Shown: positions 36,422-44,800, counted from the first letter of the stretch. The stretch is 64,000 nucleotides of DNA from Hyphomonas sp. (GCF_018402285.1 NZ_JAGYJH010000003.1:248001-312000); one strand, 5' to 3'. Notes: a model not told the origin generated them from the letters alone. Numbers and translations are program-made.

Positions 36422-37099
36422 CTAACCGGGCCTGCGCCCTGCTGCATCGGGTCGCGGCAAAGTCTGCACCAGCCGGACCATTGCGCTGGCCCCGACAAGC
36501 GGCGCAAAGAAGGGGATGACCGAGCAGGCGAGCCCGACGAGAAACACAGACGCGGCGTGCTGGTTGCGCAGCCTGACGGCCTCTTGAAAGCCCATCTGCC
36601 GGGCCGCGGCGAGTGTCGCATATTCCCGCCCCATAAGGGCGCCATTGAGGCCGATGAAGACGATGAGGTTCAGGACCGGAACGAAGTAGAGCGGTATGAC
36701 CAGAAGATTGAGCATCAGGGCGGGCAGGGCGATCTTCAGGCCGTTGGCCACCCCTTCGCCCAACGGAACAGCGCGCGCCGGCGGCGCGCCAACCGCCTTC
36801 TCGACACGCTCGGCGGCAAGGTCGAACAGGAAGCCGCCCACAACCATGGAAGCTGCAGGCGAGAGGGCGATGGCCAGAACGATCAGCACAAGGCTTGCGG
36901 CAACTTCCCCGGCAGTTGAAACGAGGCCCAGCCAGCCTGCGCCATCCGGGATCAGCGGCACGCCGTAGCGGATGACTGCAAAGGCAGCGCCGCCGGTCAG
37001 CGCCAGGGCGAGGATCAGGTTGAGCAGGGCAAACCAGGCAAGGCGGCCGAATGCGACATCCCGGATGCCGCCGATCGTGGCGGTGATTGCCCGCCTCAT
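36422..37099 (-). CDS. EI24/CysZ-like integral membrane protein
   Basis: A 225-residue protein of the EI24/CysZ family with about four to five membrane segments and LYFVPVLNLIVFIGLNGALMG-like family core (quoted in part). EYATLAAARQMGFQEAVRLR is the conserved basic amphipathic stretch. CysZ in enterobacteria imports sulfate; other family members have unassigned roles, so transport is only a guess. It starts four bases inside zapA's end and is therefore co-transcribed with the zapA pair. Confidence 0.85.
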   Translation of the reverse strand: MRRAITATIGGIRDVAFGRLAWFALLNLILALALTGGAAFAVIRYGVPLIPDGAGWLGLVSTAGEVAASLVLIVLAIALSPAASMVVGGFLFDLAAERVEKAVGAPPARAVPLGEGVANGLKIALPALMLNLLVIPLYFVPVLNLIVFIGLNGALMGREYATLAAARQMGFQEAVRLRNQHAASVFLVGLACSVIPFFAPLVGASAMVRLVQTLPRPDAAGRRPG

Positions 37100-37407
37100 G
37101 TGCCCCCGCCGGCTTCCAGCCTTGCGGCAAGGGCCTCCACCTTGGTCGCCATCGCGGTCACCAGAGCGGCGGCGCGTTCATCAGCGGCGGTATCCGGAGC
37201 GGCCTGGCGGGCGGCGTCGAGTTCATCCATCAGGGCGAGCGCCGCGATCAGGAGCAGGCGATCATCGCCGATATCGCCCACCGCCGAAGAAATGCTGGCG
37301 AGGCGCGCGTCGAGCTGCTCGGCGAGGCGCTGTACCCGCATTTCCTGACCGGGCGTGCACGCGATGGAGTAGCTTCGGCCCCGGATGCGGATGTCAGCCT
37401 TGGCCAT
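37096..37407 (-). CDS. zapA: Cell division protein ZapA
   Basis: A 103-residue FtsZ-ring associated protein. The N-terminal half (KADIRIRGRSYSIACTPGQE) matches the ZapA fold, and RLAEQLDARLASI and DDRLLLIAALALMDEL form the helical dimerisation part. ZapA bundles FtsZ filaments at midcell. The start at 37407 lies 14 bases before the end of the upstream DUF4164 gene, so the two genes overlap; the pair is typical of alphaproteobacteria. EI24 follows with a four-base overlap. Confidence 0.9.
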   Translation of the reverse strand: MAKADIRIRGRSYSIACTPGQEMRVQRLAEQLDARLASISSAVGDIGDDRLLLIAALALMDELDAARQAAPDTAADERAAALVTAMATKVEALAARLEAGGGT

Positions 37408-37687
37408 TTCCAGGCTCCTTGTCCTCAGGTCCAAGGGCGGCGCGGACTTCCTGGATTGCAGCGCCCAGGGCATCGCTGGCGGCATCTGCCAGTTGCTGCA
37501 ACTCCAGCTCGCGCGCCAGGGCCTCATCGAGTTCTCCGGCGATCCTTGAGCGGTCAGAAACGAGCGCGGCGATCTCAGCTCTCAGGGCTGCAGGATCCCC
37601 CGCGCGGTTCAAATGGGCATCGAGCGCCACTTCAAGGCGTTTCAGGGCTGCGTCGAGGCGCCCGGCGGCCGAGTCCATCTCTTTCAT
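37394..37687 (-). CDS. DUF4164-like coiled-coil protein
   Basis: A 97-residue protein, almost entirely helical, with heptads through AAGRLDAALKRLEVALDAH and SRIAGELDEALARELELQQL. It is the DUF4164 type found directly upstream of zapA in alphaproteobacteria, and it may act with ZapA at the division ring, playing the part of ZapB (inference). ATG codons at 37687 and 37678 are both possible starts and no strong ribosome binding site separates them. It is divergent from tkt. Confidence 0.75.
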   Translation of the reverse strand: MKEMDSAAGRLDAALKRLEVALDAHLNRAGDPAALRAEIAALVSDRSRIAGELDEALARELELQQLADAASDALGAAIQEVRAALGPEDKEPGNGQG

Positions 37688-37792
37688 CAAAATATGAAGT
37701 ATCTGTATTGGTTTGCGCCGCCAAGCGCCTTGACGGGGCCAGTCAAGTCTGGCGTAGCACCCTCGGGCAAAAAATTCCGGGAGACCAGCAGA

Positions 37793-39766
37793 ATGGCTGT
37801 CACGAACCGCGACATGGCCAATGCCGTGCGCGCCCTTTCCATGGACGCAGTTGAAGCCGCAAAGTCGGGCCATGTCGGCCTGCCGCTCGGTATGGCAGAC
37901 GCCGCTACGGTCCTCTTTCGAAAGTTCCTGAAGTTTGATCCGAAGGATCCGAGCTGGGCCGACCGTGACCGGTTTGTGCTTTCGGCGGGCCATGGATCGA
38001 TGCTGATCTATTCGCTTCTGCACCTGACAGGATATGCCTCGGTAAGTAGGGATGACATTCGCAATTTCCGCCAGATCGGTGCGAACACGCCGGGTCACCC
38101 CGAGAACTTCGTGACTGCTGGCGTTGAGACGACCACCGGCCCGCTGGGGCAGGGCATCGCCACGGCCGTTGGCATGGCGATGGCCGAGCGCCACCTCAAT
38201 GCCCGCTTCGGAAACGACCTTGTCGATCACCGCACCTGGGTTGTTGCCGGGGATGGCTGCCTGATGGAAGGCGTCAGCCAGGAAGCGATCACGCTGGCCG
38301 GCCATATGAAGCTGAACAAGCTGATCGTCCTGTTCGACGACAATGCCGTTACGATTGATGGCTCGACCGATCTTTCCGATTCCACTGACCAGTGCGCCCG
38401 TTTTGAAGCGTCGGGCTGGGTCAGCCGCCATGTTGACGGGCATGACGAGAAGGATGTCGAGGCAGCCCTGAAATGGGCGACCAAGCAGAAGAAGCCGGTC
38501 TTGCTTGCCATTAAGACGATCATCGGTTTCGGTGCGCCGAAACTGGCTGGCACGGGCAAGGCCCACGGCGGTCCCTATGGCGCCGAGGAAATTGCCGGCA
38601 TCCGCAAGTCGCTGGACTGGCCCCACGCGCCGTTCGAGGTTCCCGAAGCCATCGAGAAGGCCTGGGCCAAGGTCGGCGAGCGCTCCGCCGCAGAGCATGC
38701 TGCCTGGAAGAAGCGACTGTCGGCGAGCCCGCACAAGGGCGAGTTCAATGCGGCCATCGCAGGCCGCCTGCCGAAGAATCTCGGCAAGGCCATCAACAAG
38801 CACAAGAAGGCCGTCGCCGAAGGCGGGGCATCCAAGGCGACGCGCGTGTGGAGCGGGGAAGCGCTGGAAGTCATCACCGGCCTTGTGCCCGAGATGGTCG
38901 GCGGTTCAGCCGACCTGTCGGGCTCGAACAATACGAAGACCAGCCATACGTGCCCGATGAAGCCCAAGAGCTGGGGCGGGCGCTACATCCATTATGGCGT
39001 ACGCGAGCATGCCATGGCGGCGGCCATGAACGGCATGGCGTTGCATGGCGGGATCATTCCCTATTCGGGAACGTTCCTAGTGTTTGCAGATTACAGCCGC
39101 GCGGCGATACGCCTTGGCGCCCTTATGGGCGCGCAGGTTGTCCATGTGATGACGCACGACTCGATCGGCCTTGGCGAAGACGGCCCGACGCACCAGCCGG
39201 TGGAGCATGTCGCCTCACTGCGCGCGATGCCGAACATGGTGGTGTTCCGCCCGGCTGACGGTGTCGAGACGGCTGAATGCTGGGAGCTGGCCCTGCACCG
39301 GACGGACGGCCCGGCAACGATGGCGCTCACCCGCCAGAATGTTGCCCCCGCCCGCAAGACGCATACGGACGAGAACCTTTCGGCCAAGGGCGCCTATGTC
39401 CTATCGCCTGCCGTTAAGGGGAAGGAACGCGGCACGCTGATCGCAACCGGCTCGGAAGTCGAGATTGCGCTGAAGGCCCAGGACATGCTGGCAGCAGAGG
39501 GGATTGCCGTGCGCGTCGTCTCCATGCCGTCGATGGAACTTTTTGGCCAGCAGGACGCAGGCTACCGTGAAGAGACGCTCGGCAAGGGCCTGCCACGGGT
39601 CGCCATCGAAGCGGGCGTCCGCTTCGGATGGGACCGCTGGATCGGCCCAGAGGGCGGCTTTGTCGGCATGGACAGCTTCGGCGCCAGCGCGCCCTACCAG
39701 CAGCTCTACAAGCATTTCGGCATCACGGCCGAAGCCGCTGCTGCGGCGATCAAGGAGCGGATCTGA
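37793..39766 (+). CDS. tkt: Transketolase
   Basis: Thiamine-diphosphate enzyme moving two-carbon ketol units in the pentose phosphate or Calvin cycle. At 657 residues it has the usual length. DAVEAAKSGHVGLPLGMAD holds the substrate His region, GDGCLMEGVSQEA is the thiamine/metal motif, and HYGVREHAMAAAMNG and THDSIGLGEDGPTHQP are the pyrimidine-domain signatures. The ATG at 37793 was used although the frame is open 60 codons upstream, because homology begins there and GGGAGA precedes it. Confidence 0.97.
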   Translation: MAVTNRDMANAVRALSMDAVEAAKSGHVGLPLGMADAATVLFRKFLKFDPKDPSWADRDRFVLSAGHGSMLIYSLLHLTGYASVSRDDIRNFRQIGANTPGHPENFVTAGVETTTGPLGQGIATAVGMAMAERHLNARFGNDLVDHRTWVVAGDGCLMEGVSQEAITLAGHMKLNKLIVLFDDNAVTIDGSTDLSDSTDQCARFEASGWVSRHVDGHDEKDVEAALKWATKQKKPVLLAIKTIIGFGAPKLAGTGKAHGGPYGAEEIAGIRKSLDWPHAPFEVPEAIEKAWAKVGERSAAEHAAWKKRLSASPHKGEFNAAIAGRLPKNLGKAINKHKKAVAEGGASKATRVWSGEALEVITGLVPEMVGGSADLSGSNNTKTSHTCPMKPKSWGGRYIHYGVREHAMAAAMNGMALHGGIIPYSGTFLVFADYSRAAIRLGALMGAQVVHVMTHDSIGLGEDGPTHQPVEHVASLRAMPNMVVFRPADGVETAECWELALHRTDGPATMALTRQNVAPARKTHTDENLSAKGAYVLSPAVKGKERGTLIATGSEVEIALKAQDMLAAEGIAVRVVSMPSMELFGQQDAGYREETLGKGLPRVAIEAGVRFGWDRWIGPEGGFVGMDSFGASAPYQQLYKHFGITAEAAAAAIKERI

Positions 39767-39795
39767 CCGTCAGGCCCGCATCTTCCGACAAGTGA

Positions 39796-39827
39796 GGCGC
39801 GGGGGTTTCCTCGCGCCGCCCTTCGTT
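39796..39827 (+). terminator. Probable terminator after tkt
   Basis: GGCGCGGGG (39796-39804), loop GTTT and CCTCGCGCC (39809-39817) make a 9-bp stem with one G-T pair, 29 bases after the tkt stop. The downstream tail GCCCTTCGTTT is only partly T-rich, so strength is uncertain. Confidence 0.5.
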
Positions 39828-40274
39828 TCAGCGTTTCAGATTTTTGCTGAAGAGGTCAAGCTGGTTCGGATCAACCGGCTTCTTTCGGCGGGTCTTGGTG
39901 CGGCCACGGCGAAAATAAAGGTCGTCGGTGTGATCGTCCTCAGCCGGAGGCGGGGGGAGCGGGGCCGGCTCGAAAGCGCGTTTTTCCGAGGTGGGTGCAG
40001 AGCCCGGGGCGACCATCTTCCACCAGCTGACGGCGACGACCGAATGACCGAGTGTATCCTCATAGCGCTGGAGATGCCCGGCCGGTCCATCAGCGCCCAA
40101 GGCCTTGAACAGGGCGTCTGCCTCGGTATCAGGAAGATGCAACCAGCTTGTCTCTAGGCCTTCCAGCGCGAGGCCCCGCGCAAAGGTTAGCGCTTCGCGG
40201 AGGCTGCGCGCGGTGGGCACGTCAGCTTTCAAGGCATCTTCAAGGGAACGGGCAACGGGATAGGAGAGGCTCAT
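39828..40274 (-). CDS. Hypothetical protein downstream of mmcB
   Basis: A 148-residue soluble protein of unknown function. The first 95 residues look globular, with SWLHLPDTEADALFKALG and VVAVSWWKMV. The C-terminal 50 residues are Pro-rich, then basic (RRGRTKTRRKK), and end in LDLFSKNLKR. It overlaps mmcB by four bases (ATGA), so it shares the LexA-controlled transcript and may be a damage-response protein (inference). Confidence 0.7.
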   Translation of the reverse strand: MSLSYPVARSLEDALKADVPTARSLREALTFARGLALEGLETSWLHLPDTEADALFKALGADGPAGHLQRYEDTLGHSVVAVSWWKMVAPGSAPTSEKRAFEPAPLPPPPAEDDHTDDLYFRRGRTKTRRKKPVDPNQLDLFSKNLKR

Positions 40275-40756
40275 GGCAGAGGCGAGGTAAGCGTGTCCTC
40301 GCCCGGCGTCCAGCCCGTATCGCTCAGCCCGCTGAGCCGGGAGGCGGCAAGGCGCGCCAGACGAAGGGTCACCGCCTTGCGGCGTGCGGGAACAAGGCGG
40401 GTTTCCGGCGCCTCCCGGATGACGGCGCCATAGAAGGCGTCAGCGACGATTAGCCCGGTCTGCGGCGGGATCAGCTCCTGGGGAAAATCGGCCGCCACGG
40501 CGAAGGACAAGCGGTCGCAATAGTCCATGTACTCAGGCCATTTGGAATCACACCTGAAATCTTGGATGCTGGATTTGACCTCGATCATCCAGATGTCGCC
40601 GGCTGGGCCAACGGCGGCAATGTCGGCCCGCCGATTATTAGCGAGGGTCATCTCAGTGACGCCGAAATAGCCAAGCTCAGCCATTAGCCGCAGCGTGCCC
40701 CGGCAGATTTCAGCTGCCCGGCGCACGGGCGCCTGCTCTTTTATTGGGTCAGCCAT
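40271..40756 (-). CDS. mmcB: MmcB-family DNA repair protein
   Basis: A 161-residue protein of the MmcB family, a SOS-linked repair protein described in Caulobacter. The fold is restriction-endonuclease-like: DIAAVGPAGDIWMIEVKSS gives the D-xn-ExK metal site (Asp of RADIAAVG, Glu-x-Lys of IEVKSS). RRADIAAV and DRLSFAVAADFP are further conserved. A perfect LexA box stands 9-23 bases upstream of the start, and no Shine-Dalgarno sequence is obvious there. Downstream gene 39828-40274 overlaps it by four bases. Divergent from rpoH. Confidence 0.9.
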   Translation of the reverse strand: MADPIKEQAPVRRAAEICRGTLRLMAELGYFGVTEMTLANNRRADIAAVGPAGDIWMIEVKSSIQDFRCDSKWPEYMDYCDRLSFAVAADFPQELIPPQTGLIVADAFYGAVIREAPETRLVPARRKAVTLRLARLAASRLSGLSDTGWTPGEDTLTSPLP

Positions 40757-40764
40757 AGTGGCGC

Positions 40765-40779
40765 GTTCCGGTATTGTTC
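40765..40779. promoter_or_regulatory. LexA (SOS) operator of mmcB
   Basis: GTTC-N7-GTTC occurs exactly (GTTC at 40765-40768, seven bases, GTTC at 40776-40779), the alphaproteobacterial LexA recognition direct repeat. It lies 9 bases before the mmcB start and overlaps where its promoter or ribosome site must be, so LexA binding would block expression until DNA damage. rpoH, on the other side, starts 168 bases away. Confidence 0.85.
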
Positions 40780-40946
40780 TTTTTACCCTATTCCGGGGCG
40801 GGTTTTGGCGTCAAGGCCACCCTGGGCCTGTCCGGCCTGCTGGGGCAATCGGCGCGGAAATCAAGGGTGTGGGGTGATCCACCTTTGGCCCGGACGCGTA
40901 GAGCAGAGCAACAAGGGGCCAGACGTCCCTTCACAGGAGGTTGCAC

Positions 40947-41834
40947 ATGCCCAGTGCATATTCAGCGACAAGCCCGGCTGACAGACAGTTCGTCAAGACC
41001 GCCATGAAGGCACCCCTTCTCGATCCGGTGCATGAAGCCTCGCTGGCGCGGCGATGGAGAGAGGGGAATGATGAAGCGGCCCTCCACGAGCTTACCACTG
41101 CCTATATGCGCCTCGTCATCTCGATGGCCGCGAAGTTCCGCCACTACGGCCTTCCGATGGCTGACCTGGTTTCCGAGGGCAATGTCGGCCTGATGCAGGC
41201 GGCCGCCCGGTTCGAGCCAGCGCGGGAAGTGCGCTTCTCCACCTATGCCAGCTGGTGGATACGTTCTTCGATTCAGGACTATGTACTGCGCAATTGGTCT
41301 ATTGTTCGCACAGGGACCACGTCAGCGCAGAAATCCCTGTTCTTCAATCTCCGCCGCTTGCGGGCCCGCATCTCCGATATGGGTGAGGGCACGATGACCC
41401 AAGAGAATCAGAAATGGGTCGCCGGGCACCTGGGTGTTCCGCTGCGGGATGTCGAGCTCATGTCCGCGCGCCTGTCCGGCTCTGACCGGTCCCTTAACGC
41501 GCCGTTGACAATGGATGGCGACGCCGAATGGCAGGACATGATTGCCGACGAGAGCGTCCCGCCTGAAGAAGCCGTGATGCGGTCCCGGGATACGGCGCGC
41601 CGCCATGGCTGGATCGAAGAGGCGATGAAGTCGCTGACGCCGCGCGAGACTTATATCATCACGCGGCGGCGCCTCTCCGAAGAGCCGCTGACCCTGGAAG
41701 CGCTTGGCGACGAGCTCGGTGTATCCAAGGAGCGCGTGCGGCAGGTGGAGCATCAGGCGCTGAGCAAGCTGAAGCGGGCGCTGGAAGAAATTGCCGGCGA
41801 TCCGGAGACTGCCGGCCTGGTACCGGACGCCTGA
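40947..41834 (+). CDS. rpoH: RNA polymerase sigma-32 factor
   Basis: Heat-shock sigma factor that directs RNA polymerase to chaperone and protease genes. The 295 residues include region 2 (DLVSEGNVGLMQAAARFEPA and FSTYASWWIRSSIQDYVLRN, the core-binding and -10 recognition helices) and the RpoH box QKSLFFNLRRLR at about 128-139, which distinguishes RpoH from other sigma factors. Region 4 has TLEALGDELGVSKERVRQVE. GGAGG lies 6 bases before the ATG at 40947; an in-frame TTG two codons upstream was rejected. Confidence 0.97.
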   Translation: MPSAYSATSPADRQFVKTAMKAPLLDPVHEASLARRWREGNDEAALHELTTAYMRLVISMAAKFRHYGLPMADLVSEGNVGLMQAAARFEPAREVRFSTYASWWIRSSIQDYVLRNWSIVRTGTTSAQKSLFFNLRRLRARISDMGEGTMTQENQKWVAGHLGVPLRDVELMSARLSGSDRSLNAPLTMDGDAEWQDMIADESVPPEEAVMRSRDTARRHGWIEEAMKSLTPRETYIITRRRLSEEPLTLEALGDELGVSKERVRQVEHQALSKLKRALEEIAGDPETAGLVPDA

Positions 41835-42626
41835 TCACGGATTTTCCAGAATTTCCAGATTCAGCGAATGATTGATCTCCATACGGAGATTTCGGACATG
41901 ACCGCGTGCGCGAATCCTTGTCTCCGGATCAAGCCGGCAGAGCTCCGCCGCGCCGGTTTCGATTTCCAGTACCAGGAGGGAGCGATCCAGCATCACTTCG
42001 CAGGATACGCCGCGTATGTCCGAGCCCTGCATGCCGGCGGTTACCGCCTCGACCATCTGGAAGCCCTGGAAGCTGTCGGGCAACCCGGCGGCATCGGTTA
42101 CCCTCCAGGCCGGATCCTTCCAGAGGCCGGTTTTTGCTTCACGCGCTTCGCGTTCCATAGGTAACAGCAGGTCATTGGCCGCGGCCGTATCGGGATAGAC
42201 CCGGACGCGGGCGGCCCCGCGCCGGATCATTTCCGCATTGAGCCAGAGGGGCGGGGCGAGCGTATCGGTCGTCACGACATGCGCGAGGGCGCGCTCGTAG
42301 TGGTCGCGTGTCAGGCCGCCATAACGCAGCTCGACTTCCCGGCCGAGGGCCATCTCTTCCAGCGCGCGCTTGGACTCCTCGAAACCGTGATCGCCCTCCC
42401 GGTCGCGGTCGGGACCGGCCGGGGCCTCGATGCCGATGAGGCGCACGTTCTGGCCGGTGGAGAGGACGAGGGCGTCGCCGTCTATGACCCGGACCACCCG
42501 GCCGCGCTCTCCCTCGGCAAGCCCGGCGAGCGGATCTTCTGGCGCACGGCCGCAAGCCGCCACGAGCAGCGCGGCAGCCAAGGGCACCAGAATGCAGATC
42601 GGCGCCGGGCGCCCTGTATCGTCCAT
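41835..42626 (-). CDS. SNase-like lipoprotein with a degenerate active site
   Basis: A 263-residue lipoprotein. The signal is residues 1-25 with lipobox LLVAAC (Cys about 25). The SNase-like fold follows (VVRVIDGDALVL, VRLIGIEAPAG, DHYERALAHV). The staphylococcal nuclease active set is altered: the APE that carries the catalytic Glu reads APA and the preceding Asp is Glu, so nuclease activity is doubtful. The C-terminal 70 residues are not of nuclease type. The ATG at 42626 was chosen for the signal peptide; longer starts reach into the divergent metabolic gene. No space separates its stop from rpoH (adjacent bases). Confidence 0.8.
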   Translation of the reverse strand: MDDTGRPAPICILVPLAAALLVAACGRAPEDPLAGLAEGERGRVVRVIDGDALVLSTGQNVRLIGIEAPAGPDRDREGDHGFEESKRALEEMALGREVELRYGGLTRDHYERALAHVVTTDTLAPPLWLNAEMIRRGAARVRVYPDTAAANDLLLPMEREAREAKTGLWKDPAWRVTDAAGLPDSFQGFQMVEAVTAGMQGSDIRGVSCEVMLDRSLLVLEIETGAAELCRLDPETRIRARGHVRNLRMEINHSLNLEILENP

Positions 42627-42738
42627 GTCCAGACTTATCACCTGTCCCATGGCAGCGATGCAAGCCACTTCGCCTTGCCAGACCTGACCGGCGCCCGTTA
42701 AGCCTTCCCTTACGATAAGTATCCCGGGAGGAACCCCA

Positions 42739-44031
42739 ATGTCCAAACCACTCAAGTCCTATCGCAAGCGCGAGATTGCCGGCCACACGCTGAGCCCGGA
42801 ATCGCTGGTGATGGGCTTTGGCTATGATCCCTTCATGTCCGAAGGCTCGATCAAGCCGCCAATCTTCATGACCTCGACCTTCGCGTTCAAGTCTGCCCGC
42901 GATGGGGAGGCCCTTTTCCGCCGGCTTGCGGGCCGGCGGGAGGAGGGGGACCCAGAAGACGCTGACCTGATCTACACGCGCTTCAACAATCCCAATATGG
43001 AAGTGCTTGAGGACCGGCTGACCCTCTATGATGACGGCGAAGCGGCGCTGGCGTTTTCTTCCGGCATGTCGGCCATTACCACCGCGCTCTTTGCCTGCGC
43101 AGAGCCGGGCACCGGTATCCTGCATTCCAGCCCTCTCTATGGCGCCTCTGAAGTTTTTATCCGGACATTCATGCCCGGCTGGGGCGTGCGCTCGGCGGAG
43201 TTTGATGCCTGGTCGACGGAAGATCAGATTCTCAAGGCGGCTCGCGATGCGGTTGCGCAGTTCGGGCCCATCTCGGTGATCTTCACCGAATCCCCTGCCA
43301 ACCCCACCAATGCTCTGGTCGACATTTCGGCCTGCGCCAGAGTGGCAGATGTCCTTGAGAAGGAGACGGGCCGCCGCCCGGTGCTGATGTGCGATAACAC
43401 GATGATGGGGCCGATCGGCCACAAGCCCCTGCGTCATGGGGCCGACCTCGCACTCTACTCGCTGACGAAGTATGTAGGCGGACATTCTGACCTCATCGCA
43501 GGCGGCATCGTCGGCAATGAAGAGATTTTGACAAAGGTCCGCCGTATGCGGAACTATCTGGGAACGATGCTGGATTCCCATTCTTGCTGGCTGTTGACGC
43601 GGTCTCTTGAGACGGTGCAGTTGCGGATGGAGCGGGCCTTCTCAAATGCCCGGGTCTGCGCCAACTACCTGAAGGGTCATCCCAACGTGGCCCAGGTCAT
43701 GTATCCCGAGTTCCTGGCGGCGGACGACCCGCAGCGCAAGGTCTTCGAGGAACAGTGCGACGCGGCCGGAGCGACATTCTCTTTCGATGTGAAGGGCGGC
43801 AAGGAGGCGGCCTTCCGGATGCTCGACAAGTTGCAGCTCATTAAGCTCGCCGTCAGCCTTGGCGGCACCGAGAGCCTGATGTGCCATCCCGGCTCAACCA
43901 CGCATTCGGCCGTTCCGGCCGATGTGCGCGCCCGGATCGGCTTTACCGACGGCCTGATCCGCTTTTCGGTCGGCATTGAAGCCCCCGATGACCTGATTGT
44001 GGACCTCAAGCAGGCCCTCGAGCATGTCTGA
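42739..44031 (+). CDS. Cystathionine gamma-synthase family PLP enzyme
   Basis: A 430-residue trans-sulfuration enzyme of the Cys/Met metabolism PLP family. The PLP lysine is in LYSLTKYVGGHSD. IYTRFNNPNMEVLEDRL, FSSGMSAITTALFA and MCHPGSTTHSAVP are family signatures. It may act as cystathionine gamma-synthase, gamma-lyase or O-acetylhomoserine sulfhydrylase-like enzyme; this subgroup has a long N-terminus (first 40 residues) and the reaction cannot be fixed. GGGAGGA precedes the ATG. No SAM riboswitch was recognised in the 112-base upstream gap. Confidence 0.9.
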   Translation: MSKPLKSYRKREIAGHTLSPESLVMGFGYDPFMSEGSIKPPIFMTSTFAFKSARDGEALFRRLAGRREEGDPEDADLIYTRFNNPNMEVLEDRLTLYDDGEAALAFSSGMSAITTALFACAEPGTGILHSSPLYGASEVFIRTFMPGWGVRSAEFDAWSTEDQILKAARDAVAQFGPISVIFTESPANPTNALVDISACARVADVLEKETGRRPVLMCDNTMMGPIGHKPLRHGADLALYSLTKYVGGHSDLIAGGIVGNEEILTKVRRMRNYLGTMLDSHSCWLLTRSLETVQLRMERAFSNARVCANYLKGHPNVAQVMYPEFLAADDPQRKVFEEQCDAAGATFSFDVKGGKEAAFRMLDKLQLIKLAVSLGGTESLMCHPGSTTHSAVPADVRARIGFTDGLIRFSVGIEAPDDLIVDLKQALEHV

Positions 44032-44084
44032 GGGCGCTTTTCCACTTCAAAATGGCGGCGTTTTCCGATAGGGAAACGCCGGCT

Positions 44085-44161
44085 GGTCCCGTAGCTCAGC
44101 AGGATAGAGCGACAGATTCCTAATCTGTAGGTCGTGCGTTCGAATCGCGCCGGGATCACCA
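44085..44161 (+). tRNA. tRNA-Arg(CCU)
   Basis: Acceptor GGTCCCG (44085-44091) pairs with CGGGATC (44151-44157, one G-T), followed by A and encoded CCA. The anticodon stem ACAGA/TCTGT encloses TTCCTAA, giving anticodon CCT (CCU). D-arm TAGCTCAGCAGGATAGAGC and T-arm GTTCGAATC are normal. It is followed by a 700-base low-coding stretch, a usual insertion target zone. Confidence 0.97.
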
Positions 44162-44640
44162 TCTTCTTTATTGCTCGGTACGTTTCTGGGATTTACCCAC
44201 GGCACCTGCGCCTTCGCCTTGCTCGTAGGGGGCAGGTCTTATGAGCGCCTCGTGCACCGTTGGCCGGACTGGCGGAGCCATCCGCGTTCGGAGCAGTTTG
44301 GGTGGCTTAGCCAGTTGTTTTTCAGACAACTGGCCTTCTCGGGGCAATCGCAGTGCAATTGCTGATCCTTGGAGCCCCTCACTTTCGTGACCTCTTGTAA
44401 AAGAGGCGGGCCAGTCGGGATTCTCTACCGGCTTTCTGCTCCGGCTTGCCTGGATCAACGTCCCTCGAGATTGGCTGGACCGTAAAACCCAACCACTCCC
44501 ATCTTCCGGGGCCTGCCCGGGAGATTGCAGTGTAGTCGCTGATCCTCGCAGTCCAACAAACGAAAGGTACCGGCGCGGCTCTTCGTGAGAAGGATGCTTG
44601 TTATGTGGCGGAGGTGGTGACCCTAGTCGATAAGTTGTCC
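44162..44640. other. Non-coding stretch downstream of tRNA-Arg with a diverged duplicated segment
   Basis: No convincing gene is seen; short frames on both strands look random. A 37-base segment at about 44340-44376 (containing GCAGTGCAATTGCTGATCCT) recurs at about 44518-44554 (containing GCAGTGTAGTCGCTGATCCT) with 27 of 37 positions alike and most differences transitions. Both are flanked by GC-rich sequence. The pair may be an old duplication or decayed gene. AGTTGTTTTTCAGACAACT at 44313-44331 is a small hairpin. Confidence 0.5.
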
Positions 44641-44655
44641 GAAGAAATTCCGTTC

Positions 44656-44800
44656 ATCCCCGCGCAGGCGGGGGTCTCGCTAGTAGCATCCGGACTGTCC
44701 TGGACCCCCGCCTGCGCGGAGGGAAGCGGAATTTTGGGGGAGCTTTCCGGGTCCCGGAGATTTGCTCTCGCTGAATCCAGGATGACGGGAGAAGGGGGCA
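44656..44800. repeat. REP-like palindromic repeat cluster
   Basis: CGCGCAGGCGGGGGTC (44661-44676) and its exact reverse complement GACCCCCGCCTGCGCG (44703-44718) form a 16-bp stem with a 26-base spacer. The sequence is of the CCCCGCGCAGGCGGGG type spread through many proteobacterial genomes as intergenic mosaic repeats. A second unit follows at about 44746-44795 (GGGTCCCGGAGA to ATCCAGGATGACGG). It lies between tRNA-Arg and the DUF2721 gene. Confidence 0.75.

Noticed and set aside
37394..38803. 469-codon version of the DUF4164-like gene reaching into tkt
   Set aside because: The added N-terminal part is antisense to transketolase; the coiled-coil protein starts at 37687.
42627..42738. SAM riboswitch upstream of the cystathionine gamma-synthase-like gene
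   Set aside because: A GCAAG/CTTGC hairpin and a GTTAAGCC string are present, but the conserved SAM-II or SAM/SAH core could not be matched.
42172..43581. 469-codon minus-strand frame across the trans-sulfuration gene and the SNase lipoprotein
   Set aside because: It overlaps two well-supported genes and its protein is an Arg/Gly-rich shadow.
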